This document shows positions 7,564-15,381 of a DNA stretch of 34,256 nt, in pieces. The translations under genes and the position numbers were made by a program. Below the pieces are notes generated by a model. That model was not told the DNA's origin. It searched no databases and saw only the letters and a program-made list of their open reading frames with translations. This DNA is from Anaerolineae bacterium (GTDB lineage: Bacteria; Chloroflexota; Anaerolineae; J036; Brachytrichaceae). How positions within the stretch are numbered: position 1 is the stretch's first letter; each line of letters starts with the position of its first letter. The stretch spans positions 1-34,256 of the forward strand of contig JAHBAL020000173.1 of NCBI GenBank assembly GCA_018500105.2, in the 5' to 3' direction.

Positions 7564-8075
7564 CGCGGCTGCGATAGCATCAGTTGGCGCACGCGGTGTT
7601 GGGTGTTCCATGTTGATTTCATGAACACAAGCAGCGCCTCAACTTCATCCATCCTCAATTTATCCACAAAGGCGGGCATAAATTGGTTTCCGGCGGCATC
7701 TTTGCCAACACTGCCGCGCAAAATAGAACGCCGTAATTCAGCATCGCTGTGATCCCACGCATGACCTGCATCGTTGAGCGGCGGGGCCAAAACCACATTT
7801 ACGGTCGGGGTAGCCCAGTTGGGCTGCCCTTGCAATTGCGCCCCGTGACAGGTGGCGCAGTGGAGTGCATACAATTGATTGCCCCGCGACACTTGCCGCA
7901 CATCGAGCGGCGGCAATGGCACACTGGCGGTCGCCACTGGGACTGGCGTCACAATGGGCACAGTTTGGCGTGGCGGCGTTGGCGAGGGCGTCGCTGCCCC
8001 ACACGCCGCCAATAGGCACATACTCAACCCCATTGCCACGCTTTTCGTGCGATGAAAAATCACTAATAACGACAT
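7560..8075 (-). CDS. Lipoprotein mono-haem cytochrome c
   Basis: A 171-residue class I c-type cytochrome on the outer face of the membrane. The lipobox LLAAC gives C25 as the lipid attachment site; a Pro/Thr/Val-rich linker runs to about residue 57. The haem-binding motif CATCH is at residues 73-77 and the probable axial methionine is M133 in FMPAF, typical of cytochrome c domains that shuttle electrons between membrane complexes. A GAGGT ribosome binding site precedes the ATG at 8075. It converges with the helical lipoprotein gene, their stop codons overlapping by four bases. Partner oxidoreductase not in the window. Confidence 0.9.
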   Translation of the reverse strand: MSLLVIFHRTKSVAMGLSMCLLAACGAATPSPTPPRQTVPIVTPVPVATASVPLPPLDVRQVSRGNQLYALHCATCHGAQLQGQPNWATPTVNVVLAPPLNDAGHAWDHSDAELRRSILRGSVGKDAAGNQFMPAFVDKLRMDEVEALLVFMKSTWNTQHRVRQLMLSQPR

Positions 8076-8126
8076 CGTTGTTACCTCTGTTAGGCGGTTA
8101 AGACGGTTTCGTCTAAACTGCCTCTA

Positions 8127-8154
8127 TTATCATTGAGCCATTATCATTGAGCCA
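8127..8154 (+). repeat. 14-base tandem duplication before thiN
   Basis: TTATCATTGAGCCA occurs twice without a gap, and the last A is the first base of the thiN start codon. The duplication length (14) is twice the heptamer period seen elsewhere. No clear ribosome binding site or TPP riboswitch is visible here. A small hairpin (AAGACG-GTTT-CGTCT) lies just upstream at about 8099-8115. Confidence 0.7.
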
Positions 8155-8870
8155 TGTCAACTTCGGTGCAACCCACACGTTATGTCATTCTTGCCAATGG
8201 CGTACCCCCTACCTTGCCTGAAATTTTGCATTGGCTGCGCCGTGACGATTGCCTCATTTGCGCTGATGGTGGGGCGAGGGTTGCGCTTGCCCACGCCTTG
8301 CGCCCCGATGCTGTGGTGGGGGATTTTGATTCGTTGTCGGTGAATGAGATTGCGGCGCTCGAACGCCTTGCCACGCCCTTGATCCGTTTTCCAAACACCA
8401 AAAACGAAACCGACCTCGAATTGGCCTTGTTGCTGGCAGCGGGTGCGCCCTTGCCGCATTACGATCAATCGCCTGTGGTGCTGCCGCCGCTGCCGCCTTG
8501 CCGCGAAATGGTGATTTTGGGTGCATTGGGAGGTCGCACCGATCAAACCCTTGCCAATATGATGCTGATGTTATTGCCCGCCCTTGCTGCCATTCCGGTG
8601 CGAATGGTGGCGGGCCACGAGCAAATTACCTGCGTCACCCCTACCATGCCCGCCGAGATGAGCGGCTGCGCTGGCGATACGGTGTCGTTGCTGCCGATTG
8701 GCGGGCATGTATATGGCATTCGCACGGACGGGTTAGAATATCCCTTACACGATGAAACACTCTTTTTTGGCCCGGCACAAGGCATCAGCAATGTCATGCT
8801 GGGCAGCAATGCGCGGGTTTGGGTCGAACAAGGTCAGTTGTTGTGTATTTTAAGTGGTGTGTCAAGATGA
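8154..8870 (+). CDS. thiN: Thiamine pyrophosphokinase
   Basis: Transfers pyrophosphate from ATP to thiamine, giving thiamine diphosphate in the cytosol. Family motifs are in order: ICADGG at about residues 35-40, VVGDFDS at 54-60, the metal and ATP-binding NTKNETDLELAL at 81-92, and GALGGRTDQTLAN at 123-135. The thiamine-binding C-terminal part follows (GDTVSLLPIGG, GISNVM). The 238 residues are slightly longer than typical because of a Pro-rich insert at about 98-116. The stop codon overlaps the start of the next gene as ATGA, implying translational coupling to an ABC substrate-binding protein. Confidence 0.93.
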   Translation: MSTSVQPTRYVILANGVPPTLPEILHWLRRDDCLICADGGARVALAHALRPDAVVGDFDSLSVNEIAALERLATPLIRFPNTKNETDLELALLLAAGAPLPHYDQSPVVLPPLPPCREMVILGALGGRTDQTLANMMLMLLPALAAIPVRMVAGHEQITCVTPTMPAEMSGCAGDTVSLLPIGGHVYGIRTDGLEYPLHDETLFFGPAQGISNVMLGSNARVWVEQGQLLCILSGVSR

Positions 8871-10156
8871 ACAAAAAAATAAATTACTTGCAGAGCGTTA
8901 GCATTGCGATTGCCTTGCTGAGTGCGTGTGCAACCCCAACCCCTACGGCCAAACCCCAACCCGCCGCCGATGCGATCGGTGGCAAAGTGAGCCTTTATGT
9001 TTCGGCTGACCCGATTGAAAACAAAGCCTATACCGATATTGTGGCGGCTTTTAAAAAAACACATCCGACTGCCGAGGTTGAGCTGATTAATGTGCCGAAT
9101 GGCAGCGATTATCGCAAGCGGCTGGCTGCCGACTTTGCTGCCGGTAGCCCCGCCGATATCTTCTTTTTAAATTACCAACGTTATGCGCCGTATGCGGCTA
9201 AAAATCAGCTTGAGCCGTTGGGCGATCATATTGCGCGGAGCCGCGTCATTCAAGAGAGCGATTTTTATGAGCCTGCGCTCAAGCCGCTACGCTGGAATGG
9301 TAAATTGACTTGCTTGCCGGTCAATATTTCTAGCTCGGTGATTTACTACAACAAATCGCTTTTTGCCAGCATCGGCGCTGCCGAGCCAAGCAAGGATTGG
9401 ACATGGGATGACATGGTGCGCACCGCCCAACGCTTTAGCAATTTGAAGGTAGACGGACAGCGTGTGTTTGGCTTTGGCGGCGAAGTGTCGCTCTTTCGCG
9501 CCGCGCCTTATATTTGGTCGAATGGCGGCGAGTTGGTAGATAACCCCGACAAACCCAGCGCTCTCGCACTCGACACGCCTGCTGCACGTGCTGCCATTCA
9601 AAAATGGGTCGAGTTGCAAACCACGCTCGGCGTGGCCCCGACTGCGGTAGATGACAAAGCCGAAGACCCGACCACACGCTTTATCAACGGGCGGCTGGCC
9701 ATGTTTATGGACAGCCGGCGTGTCACGCCGACCTTCCGGGATAGCATTGGCAGCAAGTTTGATTGGGATGTTGCGCCCTTGCCACGTTACACTACCCCCA
9801 CCGCGATCTTGCATTCCGAAGCTGTGTGTATGGCTGCCAACAGCAAGAATAAACCTGCAGCGTGGGCCTTAATCGAAACCTTGGTTGGCCCGCAAGGCCA
9901 GACGATTTTGGCCGAGATTGGACGTAGCGTGCCGTCGCTCAAGTCGGTGGCGATGTCGAGATCGTTCATCACACCCGGCGCAAAGCCTGCCAATAGCCAA
10001 GTATGGCTTGAGAATATCCCCAAATTGCGCTATGCGCCGGTTGCCGTCAATTGGCCCGACACCGAAACGCTGATTAACAAGGAACTCGAAGGCGTTTATT
10101 ATGGTCGTCAAAGCCTTGATGACGCGCTCAAAAATCTGCCGAAGTCGCTTCAGTAA
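8867..10156 (+). CDS. ABC transporter substrate-binding lipoprotein, family 1
   Basis: A 429-residue extracellular solute-binding protein. The lipobox ALLSAC makes C21 the lipid anchor, followed by a short Thr/Pro linker and a two-lobed periplasmic-binding fold of the sugar-binding (family 1) type: SADPIENKAYTDIVAAF, AAGSPADIFFLNYQRY, INGRLAMFMDSRR. The ATG at 8867 overlaps the thiN stop codon; a longer frame from 8819 lies inside thiN and is rejected. Family 1 proteins usually bind sugars or oligosaccharides, but coupling to thiN leaves a thiamine-related ligand possible. No permease or ATPase genes follow, so the partners must be encoded elsewhere. Confidence 0.88.
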   Translation: MNKKINYLQSVSIAIALLSACATPTPTAKPQPAADAIGGKVSLYVSADPIENKAYTDIVAAFKKTHPTAEVELINVPNGSDYRKRLAADFAAGSPADIFFLNYQRYAPYAAKNQLEPLGDHIARSRVIQESDFYEPALKPLRWNGKLTCLPVNISSSVIYYNKSLFASIGAAEPSKDWTWDDMVRTAQRFSNLKVDGQRVFGFGGEVSLFRAAPYIWSNGGELVDNPDKPSALALDTPAARAAIQKWVELQTTLGVAPTAVDDKAEDPTTRFINGRLAMFMDSRRVTPTFRDSIGSKFDWDVAPLPRYTTPTAILHSEAVCMAANSKNKPAAWALIETLVGPQGQTILAEIGRSVPSLKSVAMSRSFITPGAKPANSQVWLENIPKLRYAPVAVNWPDTETLINKELEGVYYGRQSLDDALKNLPKSLQ

Positions 10157-10210
10157 TCTGAGGCCCTGTTTGATAGAATGGTCATAGGGGAGGGGTTGAA
10201 ATTAAGATAA

Positions 10211-10318
10211 ATATTTCACCACGAAGGGCACAAAGGACACCAAGAAAAGAAGGTTTTCGAATATAAATCTTTGCGTGCTTTGTGCGCTTTGTGGTAAAAA
10301 ATCTGAGTCTAGCGTAAC
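10211..10318. repeat. MITE-like palindromic element, copy B
   Basis: ATTTCACCACGAAGGGCACAAAGG on the left is mirrored by CTTTGTGCGCTTTGTGGT on the right, and the end AGCGTAAC matches the end of copy A. It separates the solute-binding protein gene from the P450 gene, and creates a false N-terminal extension of the P450 frame. Confidence 0.75.
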
Positions 10319-10331
10319 ATCAGTAAATAGC

Positions 10332-11525
10332 ATGATCAACAGCGCCTTTATCCAAAACCCCTACGACTGGTATCACAGTTTGTTTAACAATGAGCAACGC
10401 ATTCGCTGGATGCCCGAATTTTTTGGCGGGTCGTGGGTGCTGTGGCATCACGCCGATATCACCAGTGTGATGCGTGACGAACGGCTGACGACCGAAAAGT
10501 CGGGCAGCATGGTGAGCTATTACCCGCCCGAATATCACCGCGAATTGATGCAGCTTTCCGAATATTTGGGGCGTTGGCTGGCGTTTATTGACCCGCCAAA
10601 ACACGTGCGTATTCGCAAATTGTTGCAGGCCGGATTTACGCCGCAGGTGCTGGCCCATTTTCGCCCCACCGTGCAGCGGCTGGTAGATGATCTGTTGCAG
10701 CCGATTTTGGCGAAGCGCGAATGCGACTTTTTCCGCGAATTTGCCTATCAGTTGCCGTTATATGTGGTGTGCGCCATGCTCGGTGTGCCAGCCAAAGATT
10801 TTGGCTTGTTCATGGGCTGGCTCGACGATATGGCGCACTTTATCGGCAACGCCCAGCCGCCCATTGAAAAAGCGCTGAAGGCCAAACGCGCCTTCGACTC
10901 GCTTACCGACTATTTTCGCGTATTGTTGGCCGAGCGGCGCGGGCAGCCGGGTGATGACTTGATCTCGATTTTGATGCGGGCTGAAGAAGATGGCGATGTG
11001 CTGAGCGCCGATGAACTTTATGCCAATTGCATCTTTTTCTTGTTTGCCGGACACGAAACCACCAGCAATTTGCTCGGCAATGGTCTGTATAACTTGCTGC
11101 GTTTCCCCGACCAATGGGCGCTGTTGCGGCAAAATCCGGCCCTCATGCCGCAATTTATCGAGGAGGTCATGCGTTTCGACGGCCCCATGCAATACACTTT
11201 TCGCCAGGCCAAAGTAGATTTTGAGTTGTTGGGGCAGCCCATCAAGGCGAAAGAGGTGCTGGTGTTTTTATTTGCGGCGGGTAACCGCGACCCTAAAGTG
11301 TATGCGCACCCCGAAAAATTTGACATCACCCGCGTCAAAAACCCGCAGCTTACCTTTGGTTATGGGTTGCATCATTGCATCGGCGCAAATACGGCCCGCA
11401 TGGAGGCCGAGTTGGCGTTTGGCGCGGTGCTGGCGCACATGCCCAGCGTGCGCTTGCTGGAGCAGCCGCAGTGGTCAGAGATTTACCGATTTCGTGGGCT
11501 GAAAAGCTTAAAAATTGCATTCTAA
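10332..11525 (+). CDS. Cytochrome P450
   Basis: A soluble bacterial P450 monooxygenase of 397 residues. Visible hallmarks are the oxygen-activating I-helix motif FAGHETTSNLL at about residues 238-248, the ExxR pair E278-R281 in EEVMRFDGP, and the haem loop FGYGLHHCIGANTARME with C349 as the haem thiolate ligand. The bacterial CYP107/109-like style suggests oxidation of a small hydrophobic molecule, but the substrate is not predictable. Translation from 10275 would add 19 residues encoded by repeat copy B, so the ATG at 10332 is used. No ferredoxin, reductase or biosynthetic genes adjoin. Confidence 0.95.
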   Translation: MINSAFIQNPYDWYHSLFNNEQRIRWMPEFFGGSWVLWHHADITSVMRDERLTTEKSGSMVSYYPPEYHRELMQLSEYLGRWLAFIDPPKHVRIRKLLQAGFTPQVLAHFRPTVQRLVDDLLQPILAKRECDFFREFAYQLPLYVVCAMLGVPAKDFGLFMGWLDDMAHFIGNAQPPIEKALKAKRAFDSLTDYFRVLLAERRGQPGDDLISILMRAEEDGDVLSADELYANCIFFLFAGHETTSNLLGNGLYNLLRFPDQWALLRQNPALMPQFIEEVMRFDGPMQYTFRQAKVDFELLGQPIKAKEVLVFLFAAGNRDPKVYAHPEKFDITRVKNPQLTFGYGLHHCIGANTARMEAELAFGAVLAHMPSVRLLEQPQWSEIYRFRGLKSLKIAF

Positions 11526-11834
11526 AAGCCTGCGTAAATTCTAAGCGGCGTTAACAAACGCTACTCATAATCTCATTATTGCCATCTGTGCAATGCAATT
11601 GCCACTTTCGGCGCATCAGCAAATCGTCGAAAGGTCTTATCGTTGATGCGGACATGCTTAGACTTAGGTGCAAGGAGTTACAAAGATAGATTTGAAGATA
11701 CTTAACCTCCTATTTTGCTAGATAATGATCACTACAATCTACGCAATCCGGTTTAGGGCTAAAGTCGTAGGTCTAAATACATCGTTGGTCGTAAAATAAA
11801 CCAGTTTTTTAAACAGCAAAAGGGGATTAATTGC
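11526..11834. other. Intergenic region, no gene seen
   Basis: About 309 AT-rich bases between the P450 gene and the metalloprotease gene. No open frame, tRNA, strong hairpin or recognisable repeat was found. The right end carries AAAGGGGATTAATTGC, a ribosome binding site for the protease gene. Confidence 0.6.
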
Positions 11835-13031
11835 ATGCAAAAAATTCGAACGTCAGCTTGGCTATGTATTGTCGGTGCATTTGCGGCCACCATTTGCGCG
11901 GCAACCTTGTCCATCATTTACTCGGATTCGAGTGCGGCAACTGCGACACAATTTGCATCCCCTTCAAAATTTAACGTGTCGTCTATTGCCGCGAACCCAA
12001 TAGACATTGCTGCTGCCGAAACGCTCTTGCCGGATGAAGTTGCGGCTCCGCAACGCTTTAGCGCCAAAAGTGAAGCCGCCCGTTTGGCTTTGCCCGCCGC
12101 GCAAGATGAGCAATTGGCTGACAAGACTTTGGTCGCCGATTTGGCGGTCGAGGTGGATTACGAAGGCTTTGTGGCCTTTGGCGGCACACAGCAGGCCGTC
12201 GAAAACTACGTTTACCGGCTGATGAACACCGTGAACGATATTTATCAGCGCGATACCAATTTGCGCGTTCGGGTATCATTTTTGCGGATTGCGACCACGC
12301 CAAACGACCCTTGGACCGCCACGACCACCCATCCGGCGTTGGCTGAACTGCGAAAATATTGGAGCACCAACGAAAGCACCCGCCAACGCGCTGCCGTTAT
12401 TTTGTTGTCGGGCAAAAAATTGGGCGGCGGTGCGGCCTATATCGAATCGGCGTGTTGGTATAACTACAGCGCCAAAGATGCGTTTGATTTTGCGGTGGTG
12501 GGCAATATGAATGGGCAGTTTTCGACCAAACGCTCAGACGACAATTGGGATTTGGTGGCGACGGCACACGAGCTAGGCCACGTTTTTGGCAGCCGTCACT
12601 CGCACTGCACCAAACGCGCCAATCAAGCCAGCCAGTGGTATGACACCTGTTGGTCAGGCGAAAACACTTGTTATAACGGCACGCCGGGGGCAATGGATGG
12701 CACGTTGATGAGCTATTGCGACAAACGCGGCGGCATGTCGAAGGTGATGCTGAGTTTTGCAGACGCATCGGGTGATCCGGCCATCATTAACAACATCCGC
12801 TCATTTGCCCAACGCATGGCCGAGACAAACACGGCGGAAGGCGGCTGCTTAAAGGTAGAAAATAATCCAGTTGCCACCGCCACGCCAGCCGTATCGCCCA
12901 CCCCAGCCGCGACTGCTACGCCAATGCCCACCGCGACGCCTACTGTCGCCGCCCCTGATAATGGCGAACCCCGACAGAATACGAACAAGGTATATCTCTC
13001 ATTAATCACATCGCGCTATAAGCCGCGTTAA
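11835..13031 (+). CDS. Secreted zinc metalloprotease (metzincin, reprolysin-like)
   Basis: A 398-residue exported protease. The N-terminus has a hydrophobic signal segment at about residues 8-28. The prodomain-like stretch to about 100 precedes the catalytic domain. The zinc site is HELGHVFGSRH with H245, H249 and H255 as ligands and E246 as base; the metzincin Met-turn is LMSYC at about 291-295. Several cysteines around the active site (SRHSHC, DTCW, NTCY, SYC) suggest disulfides as in reprolysin/ADAM-type domains. A Thr/Pro-rich linker at about 343-380 leads to a short tail KVYLSLITSRYKPR, possibly a surface-attachment signal. AAGGGG lies at suitable distance before the ATG. Confidence 0.9.
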   Translation: MQKIRTSAWLCIVGAFAATICAATLSIIYSDSSAATATQFASPSKFNVSSIAANPIDIAAAETLLPDEVAAPQRFSAKSEAARLALPAAQDEQLADKTLVADLAVEVDYEGFVAFGGTQQAVENYVYRLMNTVNDIYQRDTNLRVRVSFLRIATTPNDPWTATTTHPALAELRKYWSTNESTRQRAAVILLSGKKLGGGAAYIESACWYNYSAKDAFDFAVVGNMNGQFSTKRSDDNWDLVATAHELGHVFGSRHSHCTKRANQASQWYDTCWSGENTCYNGTPGAMDGTLMSYCDKRGGMSKVMLSFADASGDPAIINNIRSFAQRMAETNTAEGGCLKVENNPVATATPAVSPTPAATATPMPTATPTVAAPDNGEPRQNTNKVYLSLITSRYKPR

Positions 13032-13087
13032 GTGATCAAACTGAGCGACTGACTCGCATGACCCAGATTGCATTACACTGCATCGGT

Positions 13088-13672
13088 ATGTCATTAACCA
13101 CACCAACACTTTATACCCCGCGTTTGCAGTTACGTCCATTTACAGAATCTGACACAGACCTCATTTTTGCCTTATTGAGCAACCCCCGTGTATTGCGATA
13201 TTGGGATGCCCCGCCATGGCGCGAGCGTTCGCGGGCTGATCGTTTTATCGTGCGTTGTCGGCAGATGGCAGAAGAAGGGAGCGGCGTGCGGCTTGTTATT
13301 GCCAAAAGAATTGACGGTGCTTTTATTGGCTGGTTCAGTTTGTTGAATTGGAACCCAGATTATCGCAGCGCGATGTTAGGTTATTGCTTGGATGAGCCAG
13401 CATGGGGACATGGTTATGCGACTGAGGCGGCTGATGTATTGTTACAGTGGGCATTTAACACGCTAGACTTGAATCGTGTGGAATCTGAGGCCGATACACG
13501 TAATGCCGCATCGGATAGGGTGCTGACAAAACTTGGTTTTTTGCGTGAAGGCACGCGGCGTGAAAATTGCATCGTTGATGGCGACGTGTCAGATTCTTGG
13601 GTGTATGGCTTGCTCAGGCGTGAGTGGACGCCGCTGAGTAATTTAACTCAACGGCGTCCACCTAGCCAGTGA
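13088..13672 (+). CDS. GNAT-family N-acetyltransferase (RimJ/RimL type)
   Basis: A 194-residue acetyl-CoA-dependent acetyltransferase. The typical start TPRLQLRPF is followed by the acetyl-CoA site around GYCLDEPAWGHGYATEAADVLLQWAF (read in two pieces), and the C-terminal NAASDRVLTKLGFLREGTRRE, which are classical for RimJ/RimL-like enzymes acting on protein N-termini or small amines. An ATG at 13058 would add ten residues; neither start has a convincing ribosome binding site. The last 17 codons lie in a strong hairpin (13624-13661). Confidence 0.9.
   Translation: MSLTTPTLYTPRLQLRPFTESDTDLIFALLSNPRVLRYWDAPPWRERSRADRFIVRCRQMAEEGSGVRLVIAKRIDGAFIGWFSLLNWNPDYRSAMLGYCLDEPAWGHGYATEAADVLLQWAFNTLDLNRVESEADTRNAASDRVLTKLGFLREGTRRENCIVDGDVSDSWVYGLLRREWTPLSNLTQRRPPSQ
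13624..13661. terminator. Hairpin between convergent genes, inside the GNAT 3' end
   Basis: GTGGACGCCG pairs with CGGCGTCCAC and, after one mismatch, TGAGT pairs with ACTCA around a six-base loop. It lies in the last codons of the acetyltransferase gene and 23 bases from the end of the convergent gene, so it could act in both directions. There is no U-tract on either side. Confidence 0.45.
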
Positions 13673-13683
13673 CAAAGCTCATC

Positions 13684-14841
13684 TTAGCGTGTTGGGCATT
13701 GCGTGTTGCCAATTGCGGCCCCGCAAAAGGCGGCGGGCAAGTAAACCCGCGCATTGACTGTAAAGGGAATTGTGCCAGAAGGTGGGGGCATTGGGGTGCT
13801 GGTGGCGGCAGGCGTAATCGAGGTTGTGGTTGCAGTTGGCGCGGCGGGCGTGTGGGTCGGCGTTAGCGGCAAGGGGGTGGCTGTCGGCGCGGCTGGTGTA
13901 TTGGTTGCGGTGGGTGGCATGGGCGTGGCTGTTGGCGTAGCGGTAGCCGTCGGGATGGGGGTCGGGTCTGTTGTGTTGGCGCTGATCAGCACATTAAAAA
14001 AGAGACCGGCTGGCATGTCACTCCCATCTTGATTAAAAATTGCCCAGTTCGTGCCGTTGTAATAAACACCCAATTCCTTATTGTGATACCTCGTCTCCCA
14101 ATGTTGGGTGATTTGGATTAAAGCATGAGGGTTATTATTAAGCTGAGGGTGGTCTAGCAACGTGTAATTGCCAGCGCGATTGCTGTCGTTGCTGCTGTGC
14201 CGAAACACGCCCAGCGTCCCGGGCAAATAGCTGGTGACATTGAACGCGGCCTGATTGGGCATCGGGCGGGCAAAGTCTTGGTTGAAGATGGCCCATTCGC
14301 TGCCCGCAAAATACACCCCGATCGCATTAGCGTTATAGATAAAATGCTCAGACCAATTTTGGCTGACAAACACGCGCCGCTCGGCACTGGCTGGCAAACT
14401 TGTGCCCAAAAAGGTAATATGGCCTGATCGGTTCGTTGCCGATGCGATATGCACAAAGCTGTTGTTTGGCACAAACACATTAAAGGCCGCATTCGTCGGC
14501 ATGGGGGCAAGGTCTTGATTGAAAATATGCCAATGCCCAGCAAAATAATACGCCCCGACTGGGTGATTGTTATACACAAATCCTTGGTCAGATGGATTGT
14601 AATTGGCTGTGATAAAGATCGTTGCACTGCGATTGCCATTCAGCGCCGGATGATCTAGGCGAGTAATGTGGTTGTCCAATCCGCCGGGGGCAATATTGGC
14701 GGCTGTGGCCCGATGCACAAAATGCGCCTCGGCGTTGGGGGCATCGGGCCGCGCCGTTGCGGCTGGCGCAAACCCAAGCTGGATGGCGGCGAGCGCCGCT
14801 GTTGCGGTCAAAGTAAGTGATTTGGGGAATGTGTTTTTCAT
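13684..14841 (-). CDS. Secreted triple-repeat protein (DUF7452-like) with Thr/Pro-rich tail
   Basis: A 385-residue exported protein of unknown function. The ATG at 14841 has AAGGA upstream and starts a good signal peptide (MKNTFPKSLTLTATAALAA, cleavage near ATARP); a longer frame from 14925 is rejected. The mature part holds three repeats of about 85 residues, each with a Q/ANW or NYN start, a GVYY or GAYYFAG turn, and a WAIFNQD...MP...FNV core (HIFNQDLAPMPTNAAFNV, AIFNQDFARPMPNQAAFNV, AIFNQDGSDMPAGLFFNV). I think this is the DUF7452 repeat, from memory. A Thr/Pro-rich stretch of about 70 residues follows, then NARVYLPAAFCG and a short Cys-containing end. Confidence 0.82.
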   Translation of the reverse strand: MKNTFPKSLTLTATAALAAIQLGFAPAATARPDAPNAEAHFVHRATAANIAPGGLDNHITRLDHPALNGNRSATIFITANYNPSDQGFVYNNHPVGAYYFAGHWHIFNQDLAPMPTNAAFNVFVPNNSFVHIASATNRSGHITFLGTSLPASAERRVFVSQNWSEHFIYNANAIGVYFAGSEWAIFNQDFARPMPNQAAFNVTSYLPGTLGVFRHSSNDSNRAGNYTLLDHPQLNNNPHALIQITQHWETRYHNKELGVYYNGTNWAIFNQDGSDMPAGLFFNVLISANTTDPTPIPTATATPTATPMPPTATNTPAAPTATPLPLTPTHTPAAPTATTTSITPAATSTPMPPPSGTIPFTVNARVYLPAAFCGAAIGNTQCPTR

Positions 14842-14971
14842 CTTAATCGTCCTTGATTTGTGTTTAGCCAGTTGTCTTTGCTGAATGTCAATGACGATAG
14901 CTGAAAACTGAGGCGAAAAGTTCACATAAATTCACAGCTTCACCCCTTACAATAAAGAACGCAAGTGTCAT

Positions 14972-15364
14972 ATGAAAACATCCCATTTCTCTTCCTTCCG
15001 ATCCTTATTGCTCATGGCGGCTGTCATGCTGGTGCTTGACCTCATCGCTATCAACCTACTCATTTTGCCGTTATTCGGCCAATATTTGGGTGATTGGCTG
15101 ACACCATCGCCTCGGCTGTGGGCGGTCGGCGTGTTTTATGTGCTGTATCTGGCTGGCGTTTCGTTCTTTGCCGTGCAGCCCGCCCAAAATTCGGCACAAG
15201 CGCTGGGGCGTGGCGCGTTCTTGGGCCTGTTGGCCTATGGCACATACGAATTTACCAACATGGCAACTTTACAGCGCTGGGCTGTGCCAATGTTGCTGTT
15301 TGATTTGTTGTGGGGGGCGGCGCTGACGGCAGTGGTCGCGTGGGTGGGCCACAAAGCCAGATAA
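14972..15364 (+). CDS. DUF2177 family membrane protein
   Basis: A 130-residue membrane protein with four hydrophobic segments. Family-typical features are the first-helix LDLIAINLL, the [15 protein letters not shown] segment and the last-helix [15 protein letters not shown]. The role of DUF2177 proteins is unknown. The gene ends 17 bases before hutU on the same strand, so it may be co-transcribed with histidine degradation genes, though a functional link is not established. Confidence 0.88.
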   Translation: MKTSHFSSFRSLLLMAAVMLVLDLIAINLLILPLFGQYLGDWLTPSPRLWAVGVFYVLYLAGVSFFAVQPAQNSAQALGRGAFLGLLAYGTYEFTNMATLQRWAVPMLLFDLLWGAALTAVVAWVGHKAR

Positions 15365-15381
15365 AATATCAGCAAAACTTT

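Noticed and set aside
8076-8153. TPP riboswitch before thiN
   Set aside because: Only 78 bases separate it from the divergent cytochrome gene, and no thi-box core (CUGAGA...ACCUGA) is present.
12397-12768. 123-codon antisense frame in the metalloprotease gene
   Set aside because: Arg/Pro/Cys-rich shadow translation overlapping the zinc-site region of a clear gene.
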